Source: Hermetia illucens (lineage: Eukaryota > Arthropoda > Insecta > Diptera > Stratiomyidae). Taken from it: a DNA stretch of 64,000 bases. A program made the position numbers and the translations under genes. The stretch's first letter is position 1, and every line of letters starts with the position of its first letter. Location of the stretch: NCBI RefSeq assembly GCF_905115235.1, contig NC_051851.1, positions 158,734,692-158,798,691 on the forward strand. The letters are read 5' to 3'. Below the pieces are notes generated by a model. It did not search any database. It saw nothing but the letters and a program-made list of their open reading frames with translations, and was not told the origin of the DNA. Positions 1 to 10,365 of the stretch are shown in pieces.

Positions 1-700
1 CGTGCGGAAGTGGGACTGTGGAATTCACATTATGCAGGATATATGGTTATGGTTTGTGCGGAAAAAAATGCAAGTGATACTATTATTGACTTTGTGAAAG
101 CTACAAAAATTCCTTAATGTTGTCTAAAAAATGGAAAATGTCCAGCGAAAGTGACTGAAAATAGACCAAGCGAAATTCTCCAAAATGTTTATAGATCCTA
201 ATTCCTATATCCTTGCAACATGCCCCGACATATTAGTTCTAAAACTGAAATTATTAGTCATTGATAGCTTCAATTATGTACTCCAAATGGTCGTACAAAT
301 AAGAGGCGAAGACAGCTTATGATTTCTTCTAGGATAAAGGCAACTCGTCAGACGCTCTCTTACATCTACCCTGGGAACAGCGTGAACGAAGCGGTTAGCA
401 GATGTTGTCGTTTCTTTTCATAATTTGCAAAACAAAGCATCTTAGTCTCTTATTTGGATTACTTGGGAGCCAACCCAGGAAAAGGGCCCCATGGCCCGAA
501 AAATGGGAGAAAGTTACTCGGCATTTGGTCCGGTCGACACCAAGCGGAAGCAGACTTTAGATCTCTCAATCCTCAAAAAATAAAACAAGTCGTGGGGGTT
601 AGTAATTTGATTCGAAAGGAGGAACTTTGACCTACTGTAACTTTGTTAATAATAGTCGGATTTGCACCAAACTTTCCAGTATAAAGTCTCCTTTTTTTAA
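1..700. other. unassigned sequence
   Basis: I recognise no gene here. The only link to the rest of the window is an 18-base motif at 339-356 that is the exact reverse complement of one arm of the inverted repeat near 36.5 kb. The right end, from about 600, may already belong to the 3' untranslated part of the R1-type element that follows. Confidence 0.4.
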
Positions 701-2890
701 GTAAAGTAGGTGAATGCGTTTTCGCACAGAGTGTTGCACTACCACAACAGTACGCTGTCGGACTACCCAATAAACACATTACTTCAGACTAGCCCTCCCG
801 CTCTCCCGACTTAACGAGCCTTCAAGTCAGAGAATCTCTTTTACCAACGGGAGGGGAAGGGAGTTGTTAGTTCAGGGAACCCCTTGCCATACGGTCCCTC
901 CACGGGTCGAGCTCAATTTCCTTCGCAATATGAAGAGCCCGAACATAATGCGCAATACGACCCCATCTACTAGCGCTCCTCCACATCTCTCTCCCCTGTA
1001 TTTGCGAAAAGTTGCTGATGAAATCCATTCCACCATTCACAAAAGAAAAAGGGTGTATTCGGCATCGCAAACTACTCCATTGCCGAATAAACAATCAGGA
1101 GGTCGTTCTTTGCCAATCTTGTGCAGATAAGATTGGAAACCTTCATGCCCACTTAGAAGCTGGGTAGTCAATCTAACCATGCGTTCGCTTTAGCCACGGA
1201 TCAAAATTGTCGATGAGCCGAGCAGTCCATCTTTGTCTTGGCTCATTTTGCCAAGAAAGTTGCCACTCGGTAGGTGTGCGTTGAGGTTCTTCCCGGGCAA
1301 CAAGCTCTCTTAAATTTTCACCCTTGCGGCTGCAGGTAGCTTTACGTTCCTTAGAAAGGAGGGCAACGGGGGTCACTGCCGCGATCGCCATCACGGCCGG
1401 TTCTGAGACAATGCGATAAGCAGACCCCACGCGTAAAGCTCCTCGTCTCTGCCCTTGAGCAAGACGCTTATGATGTACTTCCTTGTCAACGGCATTAGTC
1501 CATACCTCCGCGCCATAGAGCAGAATGGGCTGTCTTGCTCCCATAAAAAGACATCTCCTGGTGGATGCAGGGCCCCCAACATTCGCCGTTAGTCGACTCA
1601 AGGTCAAGACTCTAGCTGCAACCCTGTTCGCTGCTGCTTTGATTTGCTCGACAAAGCTCATCTTCGAGTCGAAACCAAGGTATTTAACCGCAGGATCAGA
1701 GTTCTCTTTCTGGTTAAACCGACTACATCGGTTTTTTCCAGCGCAAGACCGAAACCATGAGCAGTCATCCATCGGTTTACCCATCGCATCAATATGAGTC
1801 TGCTTTGCGCCTGTTCAACAGTGCATCCGGCAATAAGTGCCGCAACATCGTCTACATAATCGACCAGGCAATCTCCATCCTCTTCTTCCCTTCTAGCGTC
1901 TCAGTGGGTCTTTCAGATAATCCCTGAATATCCGCAAGAGAAAGCTTGGCACATAGAATGAGTATTCCTTTTCCTTTGCTGATTAGTACGAGTTTTGCCC
2001 CCTTGCAGTGACAGTTAATTCCTCGGGGTTTTACGTGAGCACCTGTTTGGACAACTTAATCCCACTGTCTTCTTAAGACACGGATTGATTTTGTGACCAC
2101 AATTAGAGCTCCACTAAGACAAGCAACAACGGTACCAATCTATACCGAGTGCATGGCTTAGCATTCATACTGGTGAATGCAAGACCTACCTAAATCTCTA
2201 CCGAACTAAGGAAAACGGCACCCGTGTTGAAATGCAACACTACGCCGAAGCCTGAAGGTCTCTTCTCGCTGGAGCATCACCACAACCCCCATGAAGCTCC
2301 CACTAGGGGGGCAACCGCAAACAACCGAGCTGTACGCACATACAATGGGAGTTCACCCGAAGTATGACAGTCCAGGGGCTATCCCGGTTCCCATGGGACC
2401 AGTATACCCCTGACAAGGTTTCGTGACTATTGTCACTTCAGATGGGTCCCCGTGCAGACTCGGGTCTGATCGCCCTGATTAGGCCTTTGGAGCATTCGCC
2501 TACTGCGATACAGCGTCTCCCGATGCCACCACTATGCTGGTTCTCTTCGGCCACTTGGTTTTGGTTCAGCCGACAGGGTTGCCGCCCCGTCTTCCTCCCC
2601 ACCAGCTCTGAGCACCACCTTCCAGTGACAAAGAAAAATGCTCTGCTTCAGGGAAGCGTTGAACACCTCGATCCACGAGTCTAACCATCGGCGGAACACC
2701 AGTTTGTAAACTTCCGCCGGGATACCATAAGTTCCTGGCACTGTCTTGTTTTTCATGGTGAGGTTTCTCATTGTAAAAATGGTGCAATCCACAACGCTTT
2801 TCAGGGTTGTTAGCCGTATGCGATCTCCGAGGAATAATGTCCGTACAACGCGGTCCATCTGGTCGGTGCTTAGTACGCAGAGTTTTCACA
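700..2890 (-). mobile_element. R1-clade LINE remnant (ORF2 RT and C-terminal part)
   Basis: The minus strand carries pieces of the ORF2 protein of an R1-clade non-LTR retrotransposon. An open stretch at 1784-1173 (203 codons) has the end of the RT/thumb region (motif VKYLGFDSKMSF), LLYGAEVW and the R1-typical AYRIVSEPAV, and runs on to the RWTARLIDNFDPWL segment. Further pieces at 1094-867 continue toward the C terminus, and 2858-2532 holds the RT entry region (PGTYGIPAEVYK). The core RT between about 1.9 and 2.5 kb is not recognisable, so the copy is broken by deletions and frame changes. R1-clade elements have an APE-type endonuclease and RT but no RNase H, as here. A sister copy lies at 43.6-46.2 kb, inside GCP4. 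Family assignment rests on these motifs only. Confidence 0.72.
2434..2476. repeat. short repeat shared with 7640-7681
   Basis: About 42 bases (starting ACTTCAGATGGGTC and ending GGTCTGATCGCCCT) recur at 7640-7681 with roughly 80-85% identity by eye. Both copies lie close to R1-type remnants, so they probably belong to a transposon segment that I cannot otherwise name. Confidence 0.5.
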
Positions 2891-3480
2891 GAGCCCCGAT
2901 TTTCCGGTTGACAAGCTTATAGTCCCCACGAATCCTAATTTGACAACGTTCGCCAGCGGCTGGCTTCGCATCTATTGATCGCATTGCGGAGTTTTCTTTT
3001 TGCTGATCTATACTTTGCTTTTATGACTCAGGAGAACGTTGCCGACGGCACACGCTTCACCACTACCTACCTACCGATCTAAGAGGTATGGATCACAGAC
3101 TCGACCCGCTGAGCGACGATATGGGCTTTCGATAGACAGTTCACTATGAATCAGGCAACCACTGGCTTGGTATGACCGAAAATAGGTTGGGTATATATTT
3201 ACAGCTGCTACACTCTACCAAGTTTGACACTGTCTGAATTCGAAAAAACGTTTGACAATTTTGTTCTCGACCCAAGAGGACGAGGTCTAAAGATAATTGC
3301 CGGTGACCGGTTACACACTTGAGTGAGGTAGCAGAAAAGCAGATGCAAGGAGGCAAAAGCTTTGGATGAACTGACCTTCATAGAGGTGTGGTTAGACCAC
3401 CCTAATAAAGCAGGCGAAACACGACCACCCATAGGAGAGATGCACATTCTCCGGTAGAAGACCAAATTACTGGTGATGTA
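2890..3480. other. unassigned sequence
   Basis: No gene is seen. A short CACTACCTACCTACC run at about 3059-3073 looks like the (TACC)n tail found at the 3' ends of the LOA elements at 33.5 and 55.9 kb, but no LOA coding sequence precedes it. Confidence 0.35.
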
Positions 3481-4840
3481 ACCTCCTATCGAGGCGAAAG
3501 GCTCAGACGGCGGTAGGTATGATCGATCAGATGCCAAAAGAGCACGCCTATAAAGAAGTTCGCGACACTCTCAAGCTTTTGATCCAGCAGAGCAAAAGGG
3601 AATGCTTTAAGAAGCTTTGCTTGGAAACGAGCGTAAACCCGTGGGATAGCAGCTATAGAATTGTGATGGTCAGTTCAGAGACCGTTCATCTCCGCAAATC
3701 ACATGCCCTATCCTCTGGTTGTATATCATCCTGGGATTATTTCCCCATCAAAAGACGGGCACCGATAATTTCCAGCGACCTTTGAATGTGGTGCGATTTT
3801 TCAAGTTACCAGAGAGGAGCTGCTGGAGGCCTGCGGTAAAGTGGGTGACCGTAAAGCCCCGGACCTGGACTGAGTACCGAATAAGACCCTTCAGCTTGCT
3901 GTGAAATCAAGACCGGACATATTTGCTAAGTTGATCGCTGTGTGGATATCCGAAGGGATATTTCCTGCAAAAGAAGCAGGAGCAGAAGTTGGTACTGCTG
4001 CCTCAGGCTGGTAAACCTCGAGGTGAGCCATCCTTCTACAGACCCATATATCTTCTGGACACTGTGGGAAAACTGCTAAAGTGGGTTATATACTATAGAT
4101 TGCTGCCGGTTGTCAAGAGCCAGGGAGGGGGCTTAGCCGAAGATGCAATTAATAGAAACGACAGTACCAGTAAATATATCGTCGTGGCGACCGCAAACGT
4201 GAGAAATGCATCCAATCCGGACAATTGGAACGTAATGCAGAAATCCCTGGAAAAGATAGGTACTCCCGCCTATCGCTTTGCTATTGTTGTTAGCAATTTA
4301 CAAAAACGATATAACACCGATGACGGGCCCCAGGAGTATGTTGTCTTCGCTCCATACTTGGCTCACTACTGTAGGTGTACAACATTTTCCGGTCCCGAAG
4401 GAGCCGCCGTGATAGGTTACGCCGGCGAAATGGCACTGGTTGTGGTCGTAAATGATCTCGAAAATACTCAGTTATACTTATACGAAGCAATCAGTACTAT
4501 TAAGGGTTGACTGGAAAGTTCTTGTACGACACTTGTATGTTACGAAGCGATGTAATAAAAATTATGCCCGCGGCTCTATGATCGCATCTAAACAGAGAAA
4601 ATTACGAAAGTCAAGAAGACTACAAAAGCGCGGTTACGTACGCCGCGTAGAAAAGAAAGGTGACAAAGCTAGAGTAAGCTAACTCCTCCCCGTCATGAAA
4701 TACCTTACGGTGGTTCCACGAGACATGATGGGAGTTGGGGGTGGTTTTAGTGAATAAAAATTCCACAAGCTGGTCTGTTGAAGATTTCAACCTCCTCAAA
4801 GAAGAGACAGACAGACAGACAGGCCGGCACACAGACCGTT
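3480..4840 (+). mobile_element. R1-clade LINE remnant, plus strand
   Basis: This is a heavily mutated ORF2 fragment of a second R1-type element. At 3519-3700 the translation has the region between endonuclease and RT (KLLIQQSKRECFKKLC). At 3989-4510 it has RT blocks: EPSFYRPIYLLDTVGKLL, a diverged palm region, DTDDGPQEYVV, then a decayed segment with IGYAGEMALVVVV where the YADD box should be. The RT core is short of several hundred bases. The stretch 4690-4840 looks like its 3' untranslated region and ends in a GACAGACAGACAGG run. It is a dead copy and a different subfamily from the element at 0.7-2.9 kb. Confidence 0.6.
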
Positions 4841-4859
4841 AACTAATTTTAATATGATT

Positions 4860-5660
4860 TTTTTTCGTATATATGGATGATATTTTGGTCGCTTCTTCTT
4901 CCTTGTGCCGTTAAAAAATGCAGATTCCTACGGACGAAGGTGGAATTCCTCGGCCACATGATTACAGCCAAACGGAATCCAACCTGGCCCAGACAAGCGA
5001 TAAAAAACTTTCCCCCACCAAACACGGTGAAGGATCTGCGAAGGTTCTTGGGCATGTTAAACTTCTATTGTCGTTTCTTGCCGCAGAAAGACGATGCAAT
5101 GCTAGAGAGCCTTAACGCAAACTCAACTTAAAAGTTCTTAGAGTTTCCTATTTTCGGCTCAAACTCATTCCGGCCAATTTTCGCAAGGAAGTATTTCACG
5201 CAATACACGATTTTGCGCACCCAGGCATCAGAATGACAAACCGGTTAATCACTGCAAAATACTTCTGGCGGTCCATGAACAAGGATGTAAAATCTTGGGC
5301 CAGACAGTGTATTGCGTGCAGTCCAGTGGGATTTTGGAACGTTGGGACCGGACACTAGAGGCCACCATAACGGCTCACGAAGATCCGTCGTAGACACAGG
5401 CCTTGCCTTTCGCCCTCCCTGGCCTTCACACAGCCCGTCGAGAGGAGGTCACAGCCAGCTTCGTGGTTTCAAAGCTGCAACCAACGCCACCTTTTCGACA
5501 CACAACGCTGGAGGTCGACACTTCCAGGGACCTCAAGACATGTTCACAGATCCTTGCTAGAGTGTACGTTCCCCGGAGACCGCTGCACCCACCATACGTT
5601 GGCCCCTTTAAAGCCCTAAAGAAGTGGGAGCACTCCTTGAAGCTCAACGTTTGAGGCGGG
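4860..5660 (+). mobile_element. Gypsy-type LTR retrotransposon fossil (pol fragment)
   Basis: This is a fragment of a Gypsy/Ty3 pol region. In order it shows a reverse transcriptase part with the box around YMDDILVAS (near 4870), the following RT region to about 5080, and from about 5160 the zinc-binding and core-adjacent part of integrase, with an integrase C-terminal part near 5580-5650. No LTRs are seen. It is clearly broken, with several breaks, and looks old. The same family has a second fossil at 57.7-58.8 kb. Confidence 0.75.
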
Positions 5661-6120
5661 GCCAAGTGAGTCTCCGATTCTCTTCTTTACAGAATAAAGA
5701 AGGGTTCAGGGTTTCCCTTGCAGCTGAATGTAGAAAAGTGATTCCTGAAATAGTTGCCAACCATGTGCGAACATCGCTGATACCGTAAAGACGTGTAAAG
5801 GGCCAAAGTGGCTAAAATAGTACAATATTTTCACATGCAAAAAACGGTGAATCGTGATTTCTGCGAATGAGCATTACTTTCCTTTGCATAATTAAAATTT
5901 GCATATCACACAGAAAATCAAAATCACCTTTTCACATCAAAGCTACCGAGGGAATAGATTCATAACTGATAGTCGGTATCAGCACTCGATAGTTACCTCG
6001 ACCGCTTGTACTAGGAAATATTACGCAGACCAGCACCATACAGCACCCGAGATTTGTTTTAATCCGTAACACTACAATCTATTACCTAAAGCCAAAAAAC
6101 TGCATCCCCATATGCACATG
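5660..6120. other. unassigned sequence
   Basis: This AT-rich stretch between the Gypsy fossil and the tandem arrays has no ORF of note and no recognisable element. Confidence 0.35.
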
Positions 6121-6123
6121 CAC

Positions 6124-6323
6124 AGCCAGCCCGAAGCTAGCCCAAAAGCATCCCAAAGCCAACCTAACGCAAACCCAAGCCAGTCCGAAACTGGTCCAAA
6201 AGCTAGCCCGTAACCAACCTAAAGAATGCCTAAAACCAGCCCGAAACCAGTCCAAAAGTCAGCCCTATGCCAGCCTAAAGCCAGCCAGGAGCCAACCTAA
6301 ACTAAGCCGAAAACCAGCCCGAT
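6124..6323. repeat. degenerate ~11-bp tandem array (CCAGCCCGAAA-like)
   Basis: About 200 bases consist of imperfect units close to 11 bases long, such as CCAGCCCGAAG, CTAGCCCAAAA and CCAACCTAAA, with roughly 18 units. The units have drifted, and no reading frame is kept through the block. It looks like an old minisatellite. Confidence 0.6.
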
Positions 6324-6418
6324 ACTCAGCGTCGGCCACGGCAACTACCGCCGCGACTTGTATTACGATGAGCGCTAATATAAAGTGATGCTACATTACA
6401 ACATCAATTTTGTAAAGC

Positions 6419-6526
6419 GATGATGCTTGGTAATGGGATGATGCTCGGTAATGGGATGATACTTAGTAATGCGATGATGCTAGATAATGCGGTGATGCCT
6501 GGTAATACGGGGATGTTAGATGATGT
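6419..6526. repeat. 18-bp tandem array (GATGATGCTTGGTAATGG-like)
   Basis: Six consecutive units of exactly 18 bases start at 6419, 6437, 6455, 6473, 6491 and 6509. The consensus is GATGATGCTTGGTAATGG. The first two units differ at one base and divergence grows to the right. The array starts about 95 bases after the 11-bp array, so two unrelated minisatellites stand side by side. Confidence 0.75.
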
Positions 6527-6559
6527 TGTAATGTTTGGATCGCGCTCGGTGATGGTAAT

Positions 6560-8200
6560 GTAATATCATTTTTGTAATATTACATACATCACCTACCCCC
6601 TAGAACAAGGCTTTGCAAAGAATTTAAGAATGTAAGTGTACATATCCGCAACCCAAAGAGAGAGAATCCTTCACTCACTCTTTTCGGCACAAACTATCTC
6701 AAGCTCATTTCGCGCCCTCCTACCCCACGGAAATGGAATCCTGGATACACATAAAATATACGGATCATTCATATGAGGGATGGGGTGCTCCATAGTATAT
6801 GTATATGTTTATGTCCCAATCCTGATGCTGATTTTTCCGTGGGATTTTTTCAGTTAAAATTTAATTGTATTGTTATTAAATTGAAGTGCTTTCCCTTTCA
6901 GCAGGTTTTGAATTTCGTTTATTAATTCAATATTCCGATGGAGGAATTTTGAAATACATAAATTTGATTTGTTGGATATTTTGTTGGATTTTTTTAATAT
7001 TTGTATTTGCTCTGTTGTTCTGTGGCTGTTTGCAGGAACTGTGTATACCGCTCTGTGTGATGCGATATTCAAATGAATGTAATGAATCTTTGTTTAAAAT
7101 AGAAACAGGAGCGGGAGCAGGAACCAATATGGGCGAAGAATCGATGATTGAATGAACGGTGGAATCAGGATTGAAATCGATGTAAACGGTATGCATGAAA
7201 ACACACATTTTGAATCCAGTGAATGGATGAATGCGGATTTGAATCTTAATTGCAATTTGGCAAAGGAAAGTGATTTTAAAATTTTATTTTGCCATCGTAT
7301 GTGGTGTTTCTGTTTTTCTTTTCATCCACATGTAAAGCAAGTATGTTTGCCATCTTGAAATTTTCATTGAATTTTTGATTAATTTTCAAAACAACACCCC
7401 CACACTACTATAGTATCTTGAAGGACTAAAGCCCCTTTAATGCTCCTTTCAAAGCATGGTTATTCTATGTCTGTCTGATTACATAATTTTTGTGAGTCAA
7501 CCGATAGACGGGCCCTTGGATGAATAACAACTATTTATCTTAATATAAAATAGAATTCGTCCACAAATTAAACAGTTTGTCAATTTAGTAACCTAACGAC
7601 CGCTAGCCCGGAGATATCTCGAAAGCCTACTGGGCAGCATGACTTCAGATGAGTCTCATACAGACTCAGGTCTGATCGCCCTACACGAGTACGTGAGGAC
7701 GGCACTCCTCAACGGGTTGACTGGAATCAGCTCGGTGCAGAGAACCGCAGAGGAACCTTTCCACCAGTCCACTGCCGCTCTCCGTACAACATAACACATA
7801 GCACATCACAAGACCACACTAGCACAAAACACACAAGACTGGTGGCTAACCAACTCGACCACTATGTTCATTCACCCATCATACTGCAGATGAACTCACT
7901 CCTTCGTTGGAAGGCACTACTCGCGTATTCATTAGCGCATCGAAGCTTATCACTGTTAGCAAGGCACTGGACAGACACAGGGAACATTGAACCAGTCTTC
8001 CGAGTTTGCCCCACACAGAACACAACTCTGAATTTCGCGAGAAGAGAAACTCATTCAAGCTACCCCACCCCGTCAGGAAGAAGCCCATCTCAGGCCTGGA
8101 ATCTCCGGCGGAACTTCCTCTGACAAACACCCTTTTGACGTACTCATATGTGATGCGATCTTTCCCACATTCGTTCCATCTAAGCTGCCACTTAGATTAC
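6560..8200. other. unassigned AT-rich sequence
   Basis: No host gene or element can be named. Short ORFs at 6886-7155 and 7152-7358 are AT-rich and lack recognisable domains. At 7640-7681 lies the second copy of the 42-base repeat also found at 2434-2476. The part from 7600 to 8200 may be the 3' region of the R1-type remnant that follows on the minus strand. Confidence 0.35.
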
Positions 8201-8945
8201 AATCTCCTATAGAAACCTTTTGACCGCAAGCGGTCCTTACCCCTTTACCTCACCCACATTAGCTTAATCAGTTTGCAGCAAAGGTACGCCCTTCCTGATC
8301 CTGTAGGCCATGGCTCGCCGGACTACTTTCAGGTCAAGAGGAGGAACACGCAACAAGTCCTGGATGGTGTCGGTCGAAACCATGCGACACACAGGAAGAC
8401 ACGCTAACAACGCCACTCGCTGACAACCGTAGAACAGTTTCCTGCCCTGTATCGTCATCACAAACTCATACAACTGAGGGGACCTGTACATAAAATATGC
8501 ATAGAAGAGTTCCACATATATAGATCGAGCAACTCTCTGCTTGAACCCCATTCATACCTCATCACACGTTAAACGTGCTTTGAGCTCAAGCGGGCACAAG
8601 GACATACACTCCGCAATAGTGACTCCCAAGTATGACACACTCCATTCGATTTAAATAATGGCGGACGGCATAGATTGAATTTCAGCATTATCGCAATGGT
8701 TTTGTCCGTTGAGACTGCGACACCAACTTTTTGAGAACACGCATTAACGGTGCGCATGTACTCAGTACCCCGCTGCTCGCAATAATTCGCGGGCTTTCAG
8801 CCACGAAAAAAAGCTCACCCAGCTCACCCTATTTGCAGCCGCGTTCCACATTCACCCACACACGCCCATTGACACCTTCAAGTTTCGACAACACAGACGA
8901 CCAACTTAAGTAGTCAAATGCACCTTTGAAATTTTCAAAAATTCC
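8200..8945 (-). mobile_element. R1-clade LINE fragment
   Basis: Read on the minus strand, 8945-8770 resembles the RT palm start of R1-type proteins (a decayed AFD..LSWSSVLSKLEG stretch). Next come a thumb-like segment at 8757-8569 and, at 8551-8264, GRKLFYGCQRVALLACLP with MVSTDTIQDLLRVPPLDL, a hallmark of the R1-type region after the RT. Frames change between these pieces, so the copy is dead. Its 5' side abuts the 3' end of the LOA-like copy at 8965. This is a different R1 lineage from those at 0.7 and 43.6 kb. Confidence 0.5.
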
Positions 8946-8964
8946 AAGGACGTACTTGCTATCA

Positions 8965-10365
8965 TTATTATTCTGTTAAGGGAAAGTCGCACCGCGTCCT
9001 TGAAGAACTATTGTGCCCCTTTTACTGGTTATAGTGTACCTGTTGATCATAGTATTTCAAGCAGGCCAGTAACCGTTAGGAACTTTAGTATGTTCCCCAC
9101 TTCCAGGAGTTTCAGCTTTGCATCTGGTATTAAGTGTTCTCCCAGATGTATCGACCTACTTTGCACAAGTGCCGGACACTGTCCCAGGACGTGCATGGAG
9201 GTTTCGTCCTCCTCCTCACAGAACCTGCAGGCAGTGTCCGTAGATATCCCTAGCTTCCCTAGGTGGTAGTTCAGCCGACAATGACCAGTGAGAATTCCCA
9301 CTATGATTCGGAGGTTCTTTTTGGTGAGGTTTAAGCAATCCTTTGTGCGCATGGGTTCGTATCCCCCAATAAGTACCCTGGACTGCTCCATCCCTGGTAG
9401 GCCCGCCCAATATAGTTCCCTCAACCGTTTCTCTTCGTTTCTTGTATTCATAGCCATGAAACCGTTTCCGATTCCACAGAAGGGTTCTGGCCCGTATAAA
9501 GGCATCCCTGCTCCCTTCTTGGCTAGTTCATCCGCTGCCTCATTGCCTTCCAGCCCAGCATGGCCTGGAACCCAAAGTATCCAGTCCTTGTTGGACGAGC
9601 CGAGTGTATTCAGTCTCTCAAGGCATTCCCATACCAGTTTAGAGTTCACCTGGTTGGACCTAAGTGCCTTGACCGCTGCTTGGCTATCGGTGAGAATAGC
9701 TATGTTCTGCCCCCTGTAGTTCCTTTGCAGATTAAAGGAGGCACATTTGTCTATGGCGTAAATTTCCGCCTGGAATATGCTAGTATACCTGCCCATTGGC
9801 TCAAAGTACATTTTCCTTGGACCAATGACACCGGCACCCGCTCCCTCTGCTGTGAGGGATCCGTCAGTGTACCAAGTAATCAGTTGCTGGTTTAAGCCGT
9901 ATGTCGCAACCACGCTCTCCCAGTTTGCCTTGTTACTCCAACGTGTTTCAAACTTCTTATCGAAGTGAAACCTCGTTGTCTTGTTGTCCCTCGGTATCAG
10001 TAATTTGGGATACTGCCTAGAAAGGATAGCAATCTTCCTTCGATTTAGGCAGCTCCCCGCCTCACTCATACTACCGGCCATCCTGAATATTGATCTCCTT
10101 GCCTGCATGTGTATGTTCAGATGGAGAGGGGTTAATCCCAGAAGGACCTCCAGGGATGCCGTTGGGCATGTCCTCATTGCCCCACTGATACACACGCAAG
10201 CCAGCCTTTGGAGCTTATGTAATTCCCTGGCTTGTGTGCTGAGTTGGGTTCTTTCTGCCCAGATTACCGCTCCATAGGTAATCATTGGTCTTACTATTGC
10301 AATATATATCCAAAGTAGTATCTTCGGGCTACAACCCCATTTTTGTCCTGCTATGGATCTGCAAG
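8965..10365 (-). mobile_element. LOA-like LINE, family 2, 5'-truncated copy 1
   Basis: A 412-codon frame runs on the minus strand from 10285 to 9047 without a stop. It holds the end of the RT region (TYGAVIWAERTQLS, CPTASLEVLLGLTPLHL), a full RNase H domain (YTDGSLTAEGAGAGV, FQAEIYAID, ILTDSQAAVKALRS, WVPGHAGLEGNEAADELA) and a C-terminal Cys/His motif (CRFCEEEDETSMHVLGQC). RNase H after the RT is typical of the I/LOA group. The element is 5'-truncated inside the RT near 10365. Its 3' UTR ends in an AATAATAAT run near 8970. It is nearly the same sequence as copy 2 at 10.4-14.5 kb but in the opposite orientation, the two meeting 5' to 5'. Confidence 0.82.
9047..10285 (-). CDS. LOA-like ORF2 protein fragment with RNase H domain
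   Basis: This 412-codon open frame is the C-terminal third of a LOA-like ORF2 protein. The four acidic RNase H positions are visible: D in YTDGS, E in FQAEIYA, D in LTDSQ and D in NEAADELA. The CX2C...HX4C-like motif near the end may help bind nucleic acid. The first methionine is not the real start, because the element is truncated upstream. The frame is uninterrupted, so the insertion may be fairly young, but without its RT and endonuclease the piece cannot move itself. Confidence 0.75.
   Translation of the reverse strand: MITYGAVIWAERTQLSTQARELHKLQRLACVCISGAMRTCPTASLEVLLGLTPLHLNIHMQARRSIFRMAGSMSEAGSCLNRRKIAILSRQYPKLLIPRDNKTTRFHFDKKFETRWSNKANWESVVATYGLNQQLITWYTDGSLTAEGAGAGVIGPRKMYFEPMGRYTSIFQAEIYAIDKCASFNLQRNYRGQNIAILTDSQAAVKALRSNQVNSKLVWECLERLNTLGSSNKDWILWVPGHAGLEGNEAADELAKKGAGMPLYGPEPFCGIGNGFMAMNTRNEEKRLRELYWAGLPGMEQSRVLIGGYEPMRTKDCLNLTKKNLRIIVGILTGHCRLNYHLGKLGISTDTACRFCEEEDETSMHVLGQCPALVQSRSIHLGEHLIPDAKLKLLEVGNILKFLTVTGLLEIL

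Noticed and set aside
4452-4682. 76-codon Lys/Arg-rich ORF as a ribosomal-type protein
   Set aside because: It lies at the 3' side of an R1-clade remnant, and the basic composition comes from decayed element sequence; no ribosomal protein motif is present.
9288-9719. 143-codon ORF on the plus strand
   Set aside because: It is antisense to the 412-codon LOA RNase H frame and has no recognisable motif.
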